Assembly (NCBI RefSeq): GCF_009176305.1
Contig: NZ_BLAJ01000003.1
Span: 1-64,000, forward strand
DNA length: 64,000 nt
From: Martinezella dioscoreae
Lineage (GTDB): Bacteria > Pseudomonadota > Alphaproteobacteria > Rhizobiales > Rhizobiaceae
Direction: 5' to 3'
The notes under the pieces were generated by a model. That model made no database searches, was not told the origin of the DNA, and worked only from the letters and a program-made list of their open reading frames with translations. A program made the translations under genes and the position numbers. Positions 17,592-26,690 of this stretch are shown piece after piece; positions within the stretch are counted from its first letter, which is position 1; each line of letters starts with the position of its first letter.

Positions 17592-19148
17592 ATGAACACT
17601 ACCGAAAAGTCCGAGCAATTCAACTTGGACCATCTTCGCAAACAGGTTTCGGAAATCCGCACTCGCGGTGCCAGCGAGCCTCATAGCGATCGCCCAGACA
17701 GCATGAATGCCTATGCGCGGCAAATCGCCGAACAGCTTCGCGAAACCAACCAGTCCCCGGCAATCATCGTCGGACAATACCGGCTGTTCGAATTTCTGTC
17801 GCTGCTTGCATTCGGGCTTGCGATCCTCCTCTTCGGGACGTCGGACAATCATCCCTTCCTGTCGAAGGCCGTGGTGACGATCGCCCTCTGCGGCCTTGCC
17901 ATCGTCTTCCTGCAGATTGCGGATGCCTATCAGATACCGGTCTTGCGCTCGCCGCATCACTTCCTGCACCGGATACTCGGATCCTGGGCAGCCGCCTTCG
18001 CGGTCATGGTCATCGCCCTCTTCCCCTTCGACATCAACAATATCTATTCCCTCTCACTTCTCAGCCTTTGGTTTGCGGCGGGTGCAGGCTTCCTCCTCGT
18101 CGCCCGCCTGCTTTTCGCCTACGGTATCCGCCACTGGGCCCGTAACGGCGTCATGGAAAGACGCGCCGTCATCGTTGGCGGCGGCGAACCGGCAAAGGAG
18201 CTCATCCGCGCGCTCGAGCATCAGCCCGACAACGATATCCGTATCTGCGGCATCTTCGACGATCGCGGCGAAAAGCGCTCGCCAGTCATGGTCGCCGGTT
18301 ACCCGAAGCTGGGCACGGTATCGGAACTGGTCGAATTCGCCCGACTCGTGCGCATAGACATGCTGATTATCGCGTTGCCGATCAGCGCCGAAGATCGCAT
18401 TCTGCAATTGCTGAAAATGCTTTGGGTGCTACCCGTCGACATTCGTCTTGCCGCCCATGCCAACAAGCTGCGGTTCCGCCCCCGCGCCTATTCGCATGTC
18501 GGCGCCGTACCGATGCTCGACATCTTCAACAAGCCGATCCGTGACTGGGATGGCGTTGCCAAACGCATCTTCGACATCTTCTTCAGCCTGGTCGCACTTG
18601 CGTTGCTCTGGCCGATCATGCTCGGCGCCGCAATTGCCGTGAAGGCAACCTCGAGAGGGCCGATCTTCTTCATGCAGAAGCGCCACGGCTTCAACAACGA
18701 GATTATCAACGTGTTCAAGTTCCGCTCGATGTACACCCATATGAGCGATCCCTCGGCGCGCAATGCCGTGACCAAGAACGATCCGCGCGTGACCCCCGTC
18801 GGCCGCTTCATCCGCAAGACATCGATCGACGAGTTGCCGCAGCTCTTCAACGTGCTGCTCGGCAGCCTCTCGCTTGTGGGACCGCGCCCCCACGCCGTTC
18901 TGGCCGCCAGCCATAACCGCACCTATGCCGACGTCGTCGAAGGCTATTTCGCGCGCCATCGCGTCAAGCCCGGCGTCACTGGCTGGGCGCAGATCAACGG
19001 CTGGCGCGGCGAGATCGACAGCGACGACAAGATCAAGTTCCGCACGGCTTACGATCTGTACTACATCGAGAACTGGTCGCTGCTCTTCGATCTGAAGATC
19101 CTGTTCCTGACGCCGTTCCGTCTGCTCAATACGGAAAACGCCTATTGA
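17592..19148 (+). CDS. WcaJ-like polyprenyl glycosylphosphotransferase
   Basis: A 518-residue initiating enzyme that transfers a hexose-1-phosphate from a UDP-sugar to undecaprenyl phosphate at the inner face of the membrane. It has about four N-terminal helices, a CoA_binding_3-like Rossmann region ([17 protein letters not shown] near 195-211), and a C-terminal bacterial sugar transferase domain starting [17 protein letters not shown]. The catalytic domain includes [30 protein letters not shown] (two segments of it seen) and the [16 protein letters not shown] loop. Glucose is the usual substrate of WcaJ-type enzymes. ATG at 17592. The next gene overlaps its stop by four bases. Confidence 0.92.
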   Translation: MNTTEKSEQFNLDHLRKQVSEIRTRGASEPHSDRPDSMNAYARQIAEQLRETNQSPAIIVGQYRLFEFLSLLAFGLAILLFGTSDNHPFLSKAVVTIALCGLAIVFLQIADAYQIPVLRSPHHFLHRILGSWAAAFAVMVIALFPFDINNIYSLSLLSLWFAAGAGFLLVARLLFAYGIRHWARNGVMERRAVIVGGGEPAKELIRALEHQPDNDIRICGIFDDRGEKRSPVMVAGYPKLGTVSELVEFARLVRIDMLIIALPISAEDRILQLLKMLWVLPVDIRLAAHANKLRFRPRAYSHVGAVPMLDIFNKPIRDWDGVAKRIFDIFFSLVALALLWPIMLGAAIAVKATSRGPIFFMQKRHGFNNEIINVFKFRSMYTHMSDPSARNAVTKNDPRVTPVGRFIRKTSIDELPQLFNVLLGSLSLVGPRPHAVLAASHNRTYADVVEGYFARHRVKPGVTGWAQINGWRGEIDSDDKIKFRTAYDLYYIENWSLLFDLKILFLTPFRLLNTENAY

Positions 19149-20407
19149 CCACGCTGGACCTGCCATCGCCCCGCGTCGCGCAGCCGCAGCTTGCCGCCAT
19201 GCGGCTGGTCGGCACGGCAAGCGTTGCTGTCGGCGTGTTTCTGTCGGGCTTCGTCATCGCCGAGCCGGCACCCTACGAGCTATGGCTCGCTTTTCTGATC
19301 GGTACCTGGTTCATTCTCAGGCTCAAAATCTCGCGCAGCGTCGCGCCACTGCTGGCGCTGTTCCTACTGTTCAATATCGGCGGAATGCTGTCGATCACTC
19401 AGATGCATGATCTCGCCGCCAGCGATCATCTCGCCGGCCCGATCTATATCGCCGTTTCCACTTTCCTGGCGCTGAGTTCCGTCTTCTATGCCGCCATCAC
19501 CGAAGACAACGAAAAGCGGCTGAAGCTGATCTTCAATACATGGGTGGTGGCGGCGCTGATCACCGCGAGCCTCGGCATCCTCGGCTACTTCCACGCCGTA
19601 CCGGGCTTCGACATCTTCACCCGCTATGATCGCGCCATGGGTGCGTTCCAGGATCCGAACGTCTTCGGCCCCTATCTCGTGGCGCCAAGCCTTTACCTCA
19701 TGCACGGCTTGCTCATCGGTGACCTGAAGAAAGCGCCGATCAAAGGCATATGCCTGTTCGTGCTCGCCTTCGGTATTTTCCTGTCTTTCTCCCGCGCCGC
19801 TTGGGCCCTCTTCGCCTTCGCCTCGGTGATGCTGATCTTCTGCATGCTGCTGAAGCACCGCAGCAATACCTTCCGGCTGCGGATCCTGGTGATGTCGCTG
19901 GCGGCCATCGTCCTCATGGTCGTTCTGCTCGTCGTTGCGCTGCAATTTCCGCAGGTCAGCGACCTGTTTTCGACGCGCTTGCAGCTGGTTCAGAGTTATG
20001 ACGGCGGACATCTCGGCCGCTTCGAACGCCACAGCATCGGCTTCCAAATGTCCATGGAACGGCCTTTCGGCATCGGGCCGCTGGTCTTCGGTCAGATCTT
20101 CCGCGAGGACGAACACAATACCTGGCTAAAGACGCTGACCACTTATGGCTGGCTCGGCTTCGTCACCTGGGTCAGCATGATCTGCTGGACCATCTATATC
20201 GGCTTCCGCAACCTCCTGAGGGAGCGTCCCTGGCAGCCCTACGTGATGATCGCCTGGATCGTCATTCTCGGCCATGTCGGCATCGGCAACGTCATCGATA
20301 CCGACCACTGGCGCCATTTCTACATGCTGATCGGCATCGTCTGGGGCTGCGGCGCCCTGGAGCAAAAGTATCAGCGTGACCTGAACAAAAGGAAAGCTGC
20401 GCCGTGA
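19145..20407 (+). CDS. O-antigen ligase/polymerase (Wzy-like)
   Basis: A 420-residue integral membrane protein with about 10-11 hydrophobic segments and the Wzy_C signature. The central block LSFSRAAWALFAFAS near 210-224 and the large periplasmic loop containing GHLGRFERHSIGFQMSMERPFGIGP are typical. Late EHNTWLKTLTTYGWLGF near 320-336 is the conserved H-N-x-x-L motif. It should polymerise or ligate lipid-linked repeats at the periplasmic face. The TTG start (19145) overlaps the upstream stop (TTGA), which suggests coupled translation; an internal ATG 18 codons later is the alternative. Its stop overlaps the next gene by four bases. Confidence 0.85.
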   Translation: MTTLDLPSPRVAQPQLAAMRLVGTASVAVGVFLSGFVIAEPAPYELWLAFLIGTWFILRLKISRSVAPLLALFLLFNIGGMLSITQMHDLAASDHLAGPIYIAVSTFLALSSVFYAAITEDNEKRLKLIFNTWVVAALITASLGILGYFHAVPGFDIFTRYDRAMGAFQDPNVFGPYLVAPSLYLMHGLLIGDLKKAPIKGICLFVLAFGIFLSFSRAAWALFAFASVMLIFCMLLKHRSNTFRLRILVMSLAAIVLMVVLLVVALQFPQVSDLFSTRLQLVQSYDGGHLGRFERHSIGFQMSMERPFGIGPLVFGQIFREDEHNTWLKTLTTYGWLGFVTWVSMICWTIYIGFRNLLRERPWQPYVMIAWIVILGHVGIGNVIDTDHWRHFYMLIGIVWGCGALEQKYQRDLNKRKAAP

Positions 20408-21639
20408 ACATTCGCACCAACGTCAAACGCCTGTCGTTGCTGCAGGTTCTCGAACCGAGCGGCGGTGGCTCCGGGCGACATTTTCTCGACCTATGCCGGG
20501 CCATGCAGCATCGCGGCCATTCCGTGACCGCTATCTATTCCCCAGTGCGCGCAGAGCCCGCTTTCGTCACAGAACTGGAAAATATCGGCCTGGACAATGT
20601 CATTCCGCTTGGCATGCGGCGCGCGCCCGGCCCCTGGGATCTGACTGCATGGTGGCAACTGCGCAAGATCGCGGCCAGTCATGGGCCGTTTGATCTGATC
20701 CATGGCCATAGCTCGAAAGCGGGCGCATTAACGCGCTTGCGTTTGCCGGGGCGCCATGTCCCCGTTCTCTACACGCCGCATGCCTTCCGCACCATGGACC
20801 CGACGCTCGGTGCGAAGGGCCGCCTGATCTATGGCGGTATCGAGCGCCTTCTCGGGACGTGGCTGACCGATCGCCTGGTCTGCGTTTCGCAGGATGAATA
20901 TAATCACGCCCTCTCGCTCGGCATCCCGGAAAAACGCCTGCGCGTCGTGGTCAACGGCGTCAACGCACCTCCCCTCAGCCAGCGAGCAGCCATCCGCAGA
21001 CGATACGGCATTCCTCAGGAAGCTTTGCTCTTCGGCTTCGTCGGCAGAATGACACAACAGAAGGCGCCTGAGCGCCTGGTCGCGGCTTTTGCACGGATAG
21101 CAGCCCAATTGCCGCAAGCCCATCTGCTGATGATCGGGATCGGTGAGCTGGCCGACACTGCAAGGGAGATGATCAAGGCGGCCGGGCTTGAAGATCGCGC
21201 CCGCATTGATGGCAGCGTACCGGGGGTGACGGCCATCGACGCCTTCGATGTTGTCGTCATGCCAAGCCGCTATGAGGCGATGTCCTATGTGATGCTGGAG
21301 GCCGCAGCTGCGGGCAAGCCGCTGCTGCTTGCCGATGTCGGTGGCGCGCGCACGGTGCTGGAGCACGGCAAGAACGGCTACATCGTGCCGAACAGCGATA
21401 ATCCGGAAGCGTTGGCGGCCGCGATGGCACGTCTTGGCGATCCGACGTTGCTGGCGAATTTTACTGCCGAAGCCCGTCGCCGTAAGGATGGATATACGCT
21501 CGCCGGCATGGCGGATGCGACCGAGAAGATCTATCACGACCTGCTCGGCTACCCCACCCCTGCCCCGCTGGAATTGGTAGCAAATTCCAGTTTGGATAAT
21601 AAGCGCGAGGACCGGGAGAAAAGCGCGGCTGCCCTTTAA
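20404..21639 (+). CDS. GT4 glycosyltransferase
   Basis: A 411-residue GT-B, GT4-family glycosyltransferase. N-terminal LLQVLEPSGGGSGRHFLDLCRAM near 13-35 is the acceptor-side glycine loop, and LIHGHSSKAGAL matches the equivalent loop of the other GT4 in this operon. The donor domain has FGFVGRMTQQKAPERLVAAF near 214-233 and MPSRYEAMSYVMLEAAAAGKPLL near 282-304 with the two conserved Glu. The start is GTG at 20404, overlapping the polymerase stop as GTGA. Similarity to the first GT4 suggests an ancient duplication. It is the last gene of the operon. Confidence 0.87.
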   Translation: MNIRTNVKRLSLLQVLEPSGGGSGRHFLDLCRAMQHRGHSVTAIYSPVRAEPAFVTELENIGLDNVIPLGMRRAPGPWDLTAWWQLRKIAASHGPFDLIHGHSSKAGALTRLRLPGRHVPVLYTPHAFRTMDPTLGAKGRLIYGGIERLLGTWLTDRLVCVSQDEYNHALSLGIPEKRLRVVVNGVNAPPLSQRAAIRRRYGIPQEALLFGFVGRMTQQKAPERLVAAFARIAAQLPQAHLLMIGIGELADTAREMIKAAGLEDRARIDGSVPGVTAIDAFDVVVMPSRYEAMSYVMLEAAAAGKPLLLADVGGARTVLEHGKNGYIVPNSDNPEALAAAMARLGDPTLLANFTAEARRRKDGYTLAGMADATEKIYHDLLGYPTPAPLELVANSSLDNKREDREKSAAAL

Positions 21640-21703
21640 ACTCGCAGAGGATTTTCGTCGGAAATCGGTTCCGCTTTTCAAGCCAATGCGATAGACTTAA
21701 CTC

Positions 21704-21994
21704 ATGATTACTTCAGCACAATTGCGCGGCGCGCGCGCCATGCTCGAACTGACAGTGGAGACGCTTGCCAGCGAGAGCAAACTCCCGGTTTCGGCGATCG
21801 AAGCGCTGGAAACAGGGACAAGCCCGGCGGATATGAGGGCGCTTGCGACAGTTCGCTCCGTCCTCGAGAGCCACGGAGTGCTTTTCCTCGCCGGCGGCAG
21901 TGACGGCATGGGTGGCCCTGGCATTCGCTTCAAGCATTGGTCCGAAAATGATGGCGTCCGGCCTGAGAACCTGAATGCCACCAATGACGATTGA
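21704..21994 (+). CDS. Small XRE-type HTH protein
   Basis: A 96-residue protein. Residues about 5-60 form a Cro/C1-type helix-turn-helix (QLRGARAMLELTVETLASESKLP, then SAIEALETG) followed by a short acidic tail. Such small XRE proteins are common single-domain DNA-binding regulators in rhizobia, with no known target. ATG at 21704 has a poor ribosome site. It lies 64 bases after the polysaccharide operon on the same strand, so it could be read through from it and might feed back on it; that is speculation. Confidence 0.7.
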   Translation: MITSAQLRGARAMLELTVETLASESKLPVSAIEALETGTSPADMRALATVRSVLESHGVLFLAGGSDGMGGPGIRFKHWSENDGVRPENLNATNDD

Positions 21995-22062
21995 CGGCTG
22001 ACGCAGTGCCTGAAATCTCCCAGCGCCGCTTCGCCTTCAGGCCTTAGGTCTTGCGATCTGCC

Positions 22063-23085
22063 TCAGGCCGCGAGCTTCCAGCCTTTGACAAGCTCTTCGG
22101 GCGCAGAGAGGGCTGCAGGCAGGATGTAGCGCTCGGTGTTGTTTGCCGGCTCCCAGCCTTCAACAATGGAGCCAACCGGCAGGCCATGCCCGAAATCGGT
22201 CAGCGTCACGAGCTCCAGGATCATATGGCCGTAGTCGTCGCGCCATTCGCGCCGCTCGCCACCTTCGAAGAGACGCAACCGACCCTTGGTGCGCGGACGC
22301 TCGCGAGCAGTCAGCCATTGCGCCACGGATGCCTCGGCATTGGCGAAAGACACCACATTATCGGCATCGCCATGCCAAATGGAGACGACGGGATAGCGAG
22401 CAGCTTCGGGGGAAACTTCGCGAACGAGCTCGCCCCATTTTTCCGCCGGGCGGCTTGAGCCGCGCTTCATAACGTCAAGCGCCGATATGGCATCGCGGGC
22501 AGCGCCGAAAGGCAGGCCGCCGATGATGGCGCCTGCGGCAAAGAGTTCCGGATAGGTCGCCAGCAATGCGGCTGCCACAGCGCCGCCAGCCGAGAGGCCC
22601 ATGACGAAAATCCTGCTATCGTCGATCGCATGCAGGCGGCGGCTGAAATCGATCATTTCTCTGATGGATCCGAGCTCACCGCGATCGCGCGTGACCATGC
22701 TCGGGCGAAACCAGTTGAAACAGAGATTTGGGTTGTTCGATGCCTTCTGCTCCGCATAAAGCACGGCAAATCCGTGCTGGCGCGCAAGTGCGGTCCATCC
22801 GCTCGCGCGATCGAAATCCTCGGCATTCTGATGACAGCCGTGCAGGACAACGACGAGCGGCATCGGTCCCTTTACCCCCGGGGGTACATATTCGAGCATG
22901 CGCAAATCGCCGGGATTGCGGCCAAACCACAAAACTTCCGTCAGCCGCTGCGGCGACGGGCGCGTGGAAACGCGACGGCGCGACGGCTGCGATTGGGGCT
23001 GCATCATCGGAAATTTGAGCTGCGGCAGCTCGACGGAATCGACGAGCAAGCGGCGAAGCCGGCTCGGAACTTTAAAATTCATCAT
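22063..23085 (-). CDS. PHB depolymerase-family esterase
   Basis: A 340-residue alpha/beta-hydrolase of the esterase_phb (LpqC/type 1 depolymerase) family. The oxyanion segment VVVLHGCHQNAEDFDRASGW lies near 75-95. The nucleophile elbow is GLSAGG (near 182-187), followed by SIWHGDADNVV with the likely Asp. The C-terminal FGHGLPVG supplies a candidate His. No signal peptide is seen; instead there is a basic N-terminal region (VPSRLRRLL), so it is probably intracellular, or unusual in export. ATG at 23085 follows AAAGG; a second ATG is immediately adjacent. Polyhydroxybutyrate is only one possible substrate; feruloyl and other esterases share the family. Confidence 0.83.
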   Translation of the reverse strand: MMNFKVPSRLRRLLVDSVELPQLKFPMMQPQSQPSRRRVSTRPSPQRLTEVLWFGRNPGDLRMLEYVPPGVKGPMPLVVVLHGCHQNAEDFDRASGWTALARQHGFAVLYAEQKASNNPNLCFNWFRPSMVTRDRGELGSIREMIDFSRRLHAIDDSRIFVMGLSAGGAVAAALLATYPELFAAGAIIGGLPFGAARDAISALDVMKRGSSRPAEKWGELVREVSPEAARYPVVSIWHGDADNVVSFANAEASVAQWLTARERPRTKGRLRLFEGGERREWRDDYGHMILELVTLTDFGHGLPVGSIVEGWEPANNTERYILPAALSAPEELVKGWKLAA

Positions 23086-23308
23086 GGACCTTTCTATCCA
23101 CGTCAGCCACGGCCGGTTTTTCCTCCGCTGCGGGCTAGCGCGCACTGTTCCTTTCCAGAATCAGTGACATCGAGAAATCGAATCTCTTTGTGCAACGCAG
23201 CAAATATAGGGAGGCTGCCCCGCTTCGAACAGGCACAAAGCATCATTGCTGCTATGTGAAATCAGCTTAAATCGATTAGATTTTCGGCCACAAAAAAACG
23301 CAGCTGCG

Positions 23309-23521
23309 TCAGAAATAAGCCCGTGCAAGTGCGAGAAGCTTCGCGTCATCCTTTACGCCCTGGCGATAAAGCTGAATAATCAATGCGCCAAGGCGCTCTG
23401 CTTCGAGGCTTCGCGGGCTCATGCCACGATCCTTGCAGACCGTATCAAGCACCTTCTCGAGTCGGTCCAGATCGTCTGAAAACAGCGGCAGATCTCGTGG
23501 ATGGATAGGTGTGTCCAGCAT
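23309..23521 (-). CDS. Small conserved hypothetical protein
   Basis: A 70-residue soluble protein beginning MLDTPIHPRDLPLFSDDLDRL. It is mostly helical and charged, with KDRGMSPRSLEAERLGALIIQLYRQG in the middle, resembling the short uncharacterised proteins common in Rhizobium. No domain is recognised. The start at 23521 has only a weak ribosome site. Coding is supported by a sensible amino-acid composition and third-position GC preference, not by homology I can name. Confidence 0.55.
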   Translation of the reverse strand: MLDTPIHPRDLPLFSDDLDRLEKVLDTVCKDRGMSPRSLEAERLGALIIQLYRQGVKDDAKLLALARAYF

Positions 23522-23757
23522 TTGCGCGTCTCATTGTCCGTGGGGCAGAAGCACGCAGTACTTCGCCGGCACCCGTTTTATTCCCGACGATAGGATTAGA
23601 CTATGCGCCTTGCGTGTGGGGTTGGCAAGGAAGCATTTCGGCCGACGCATTTCTGATTCGCAAATTTTACGGAAATTCGATCGAAGGTACAATTTTAAGT
23701 TAGTGCATCACCAAGCCTTTATCCGCATCTGCAATAAGCAGAAAAAACGGAGGCATA

Positions 23758-24153
23758 ATGATGACCAGATTTCTGATCCGGGCTGCTCTCAGCTTGACGC
23801 TTGCAGCGGCGGCCCTGCCCGCCCTCGCGCAGAATTTTTCGAATCTTCCGCTGCGCAACCCTCGCCAGCCACCCGAAGGATATATTTCCGTGCAATCGGG
23901 AATATCGATCTCCTATCCCATAACAGATGGCGACAGCGAGGAGCAGCAGGAGAAGGCGTTGAAATCCTTCTATAAGATTGCCGCAAGCAGCTGCGCCACC
24001 CTGCTCGACACGATTGCCGATGCCTGCGAAATCAGTGCTCTGTCGAGCAATACTTCGGTCAACAATCCAGACAATCGCGGCACGAGACTTTCCATCAACG
24101 GACAGGTGACGATGGCGGTGAAACTGAAGCCGCCGACGGCGGCCACGAAATAG
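23758..24153 (+). CDS. Small periplasmic protein of unknown function
   Basis: A 131-residue protein with a Sec signal peptide (RAALSLTLAAAALPALAQN, cleavage near 25). The start ATG-ATG at 23758 follows GGAGG. The mature part includes EGYISVQSGISISYPITDGDSEEQQEKALKSFY (in two segments), two cysteines (SSCATLL, DACEIS) and a C-terminal beta-like stretch RLSINGQVTMAVKLKP. No named family is recognised. It is probably exported to the periplasm and stands as a single gene upstream of the nuclease-like gene. Confidence 0.68.
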   Translation: MMTRFLIRAALSLTLAAAALPALAQNFSNLPLRNPRQPPEGYISVQSGISISYPITDGDSEEQQEKALKSFYKIAASSCATLLDTIADACEISALSSNTSVNNPDNRGTRLSINGQVTMAVKLKPPTAATK

Positions 24154-24246
24154 CCCTGCCCCATCGCAGTTCATGATCGCCGCCAAAGCCAACGGATCGG
24201 TAAGAAATGGCGGCGATAATCCCCCTCGCAATTGAGGGATGATACC

Positions 24247-24942
24247 ATGGCGAAAGCGAAACGACGCACGCGGCGCAGGCCGCAATCCAAGGCGGGCAAT
24301 TCGATGTGGCTATGGGGTGTTGTCGGCCTGGCAACGATAGCTGGCATCTACGCCTATCAGCATCGCAAGGACATGCCGTCGATGCTTGCGCATGCCGGCG
24401 CAGTCGCAGGCATGCCGCATATGGCTCGGGAGGCACCGGTGCCAGCGGCAAAACCGCAAATAAAGACGGCAGCAGTCACCTCGGAGCCGCGCGCGACATC
24501 CGCCCTGCCGGTACCGCCTGCCGCCATTCCTGTGGCGATGCCGGTCAACAAGATACCGGTCGAACGGCCGATACCCAGCCTGCGTGCGCAGTCCGGCGGT
24601 CGTTTCGTGCTATGCGGTGCTGGCTCTGGAACGAACTGCGTCGTCGATGGCAATACCTTCTGGCAGGATGGCATCCGGATTCAGTTGGCCGATATCGATG
24701 TACCGGACGCCGGTGCCGCGCGTTGCCCGAGCGAAAGACAGAGAGGCGTAGCCGCGAAACTGCGCCTGCAGGCCATTCTCAATGACGGAAGCTTCGTGCT
24801 TTCCGGCAGCAGCCGTCGCGACGACCCGAATGGCGGCAAACTGCGCATTGCCATGCGCGCGGGGCGCTCGCTCGGCGATCAGATGGTGTCGGAAGGTCTC
24901 GCACGCCGCTGGACCGGCCAAGCGTCGTCCTGGTGCAGCTGA
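24247..24942 (+). CDS. SNase-like (thermonuclease-fold) membrane-anchored protein
   Basis: A 231-residue protein: a basic N-terminus (AKAKRRTRRRPQSK), one transmembrane helix (residues 19-37), an Ala/Pro-rich linker and a C-terminal staphylococcal-nuclease-like domain from about 118. IRIQLADIDVPD (143-154) matches the strand that carries the first catalytic Arg (here Arg144). The equivalent of the second catalytic Arg (YGR in active nucleases) reads NGGK, so that arginine is missing. Four cysteines occur (123, 131, 160, 230). It may be an inactive or altered nuclease, probably anchored with its domain in the periplasm. ATG at 24247 follows GAGGGA. Confidence 0.7.
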   Translation: MAKAKRRTRRRPQSKAGNSMWLWGVVGLATIAGIYAYQHRKDMPSMLAHAGAVAGMPHMAREAPVPAAKPQIKTAAVTSEPRATSALPVPPAAIPVAMPVNKIPVERPIPSLRAQSGGRFVLCGAGSGTNCVVDGNTFWQDGIRIQLADIDVPDAGAARCPSERQRGVAAKLRLQAILNDGSFVLSGSSRRDDPNGGKLRIAMRAGRSLGDQMVSEGLARRWTGQASSWCS

Positions 24943-24978
24943 CTTTCAGAAATTCGATTGGGAGTTCAAGGAGATAAA

Positions 24979-25055
<77 letters not shown>

Positions 25056-25141
25056 ACCTGCCGAAACGGCTTGTTTCGTTTAGAGTTTAGCGTTTCCCGA
25101 CGCAAGCGAAAAGTGTCGGCCTGCTCAGAAAAAGTTGCCGT

Positions 25142-25552
25142 TCAACGGCACAGCTGCCTCGGTCCGCGGCTCGGCTGATAGGTGTTATCGGAGGCGCGAT
25201 AAGAGCGGTAGCGGCTTGCGCAGTCACGCGCATGAACGCCGTAATAGCTCTGTGAGCCCTGCCTGTTGAACAGCGTGCCGGTCACAAAGGATTTAAAGAG
25301 CACGCCGCTATCCGAATCGTCGTCATAATAGCTGTCCGAGCCATGCAGCCGATGGCCGCTGCCCCAACGATTATGGTGATGATGCCAATGGCCGTGGCCA
25401 TGACCGTGATCGCGCACCTGGATGATGTCCGACTGTCCGGTTGCAGGCACGGTCAGGGTCGGCATGGTGACGGCATTCGCCGGCATGGCGGCACCGGCCG
25501 CCAGCAAAAGACCAAAGCCTGCGGCAGTTATCGATCTCGCAATCGTAAACAT
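25142..25552 (-). CDS. BA14K-family His-rich secreted protein
   Basis: A 136-residue exported protein of the BA14K family, first described as a Brucella immunoreactive antigen. A signal peptide (SITAAGFGLLLAAGAAMPANA) is followed by a His-rich stretch DHGHGHGHWHHHHNRWG near residues 48-64, which could bind divalent metals. The C-terminal HARDCASRYRSYRASDNTYQP is the BA14K signature, with a second Cys at the extreme end (QLCR). ATG at 25552 follows AAGGAGT. It is periplasmic or envelope-associated. BA14K proteins have reported lectin-like activity, so a glycan-binding role is possible. Confidence 0.83.
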   Translation of the reverse strand: MFTIARSITAAGFGLLLAAGAAMPANAVTMPTLTVPATGQSDIIQVRDHGHGHGHWHHHHNRWGSGHRLHGSDSYYDDDSDSGVLFKSFVTGTLFNRQGSQSYYGVHARDCASRYRSYRASDNTYQPSRGPRQLCR

Positions 25553-25726
25553 ATGCGACTCCTTCGAAATCCGGCGGCGCAATCAAGTAAATCTGCATAA
25601 CAACCTTGCTGCCGAGCACGCCGTCATTATCTGTATATAGTGATTTGGAGCCACACTCATAGATGCCCTTCCGTCTTTATGTGCGACGGATATCGCAAGA
25701 CGGAAAGTGGGCGGAAAGTCAAAGCA

Positions 25727-25987
25727 ATGAAGCCTTATATAATGACTCTCCTGTTATGTGCACCGCTGCTTTCCTCGTGCAATACGACGGAATCGGTGCA
25801 GCCCATCCCGGGCAGCATCACCTATGGCGGCCAGCCGCATATGAAACTGACGAAATCGCCTCCCGGATCGCAATTCCAGCATCACTTCACGAACCAGTGG
25901 GGCCAGGATGTTATCGAAACCTATATCGTCCAGCCGGACCGAAGCGTGAAGCTCGTGAACCGCCAGGAAATGAGCCCGCCAGACTAG
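25727..25987 (+). CDS. Small lipoprotein of unknown function
   Basis: An 86-residue protein with a lipoprotein signal peptide (MTLLLCAPLLSSCNTTES; lipobox LSSC, lipidated Cys near 21). The mature part includes SITYGGQPHMKLTKSPPGSQ and VIETYIVQPDRSVKLVNRQE, which look like two short beta hairpins. No family name is recognised. ATG at 25727 gives the standard signal length; upstream in-frame starts would bury it. It is divergent from the BA14K gene across about 170 bases. Confidence 0.65.
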   Translation: MKPYIMTLLLCAPLLSSCNTTESVQPIPGSITYGGQPHMKLTKSPPGSQFQHHFTNQWGQDVIETYIVQPDRSVKLVNRQEMSPPD

Positions 25988-26112
25988 GTGTGCCTTCCGA
26001 CGGAAAATCGCTGCAGTCTCCTAGAACTACTCTGGAGGTTCGTTTGGCCTGAAACGACAACTCCGTCAGCGTGAGCCGACGGAGCGTGATGTAACACAGA
26101 TAAAAGCCACGC

Positions 26113-26442
26113 TTACCAGCAGCGATAGCATCGGCGGTAATAGGGCCGGCCGTAATAGCCGCGGTGATGATGATTATCGCTGACAGCGGCGCCGACGAGA
26201 ACCCCGCCGATGATGCCGGCGGCGGCCAGGGCAGCAGCCTGGTTTTCAGCCTGTTGCGCCTGAGCGCGATTGGACTGGTAGGTCGCGCCGACGCAGCGGT
26301 TATAACGCTGCGTACCTGGACGGAAGCCCTGCGACTGGCAGGTCATTTCCGCATTCATCGCAGATTCCTGCGGTGTCTGACAGCTCGATAGAATGGTTGA
26401 TATAGCGACAAGGCTCGCCGCCATCGTGGCACGTATGCGCAT
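26113..26442 (-). CDS. Glycine-zipper lipoprotein
   Basis: A 109-residue protein with a type II signal peptide (MAASLVAISTILSSCQTPQ; Cys near 21). The mature part has TCQSQGFRPGTQRYNRCVG, a heptad-like Gln/Ala helix and a glycine-zipper segment (AAAGIIGGVLVGAAVSD, near 74-90) before a His/Tyr-rich tail ending YYRRCYRCW. Similar small zipper lipoproteins in rhizobia are inserted in the envelope, but none has a clear function known to me. ATG at 26442 follows GGAGGG. Confidence 0.72.
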   Translation of the reverse strand: MRIRATMAASLVAISTILSSCQTPQESAMNAEMTCQSQGFRPGTQRYNRCVGATYQSNRAQAQQAENQAAALAAAGIIGGVLVGAAVSDNHHHRGYYGRPYYRRCYRCW

Positions 26443-26606
26443 ATTCCCTCCGGCAATTTAGGATACAACCCCGGAAAGCGAAATACAGCCAAAGGTAAGC
26501 TTTAGCAAGCCAACCTTATCAAGCATCGCGCGAAAATCCGTCAAGTCGTGGCAAAACTGCACGCAAGGATGGCATCGTGCTTAACGACCGGATAGCAGCA
26601 TAGCGC

Positions 26607-26634
26607 AAAATGAAAAGACCCCGTTGAGACGGGG
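26607..26634 (-). terminator. Intrinsic terminator after the porin gene
   Basis: On the minus strand a CCCCGT-CTCA-ACGGGG hairpin (26619-26634) is followed by TCTTTTC and then ATTTTG. It sits about 57 bases beyond the porin stop codon. Confidence 0.75.
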
Positions 26635-26690
26635 CCCTCATATCCGATTTGCACGCCCGCAGCCCATCAAGACGGCGGGCGTGTTTTCGA

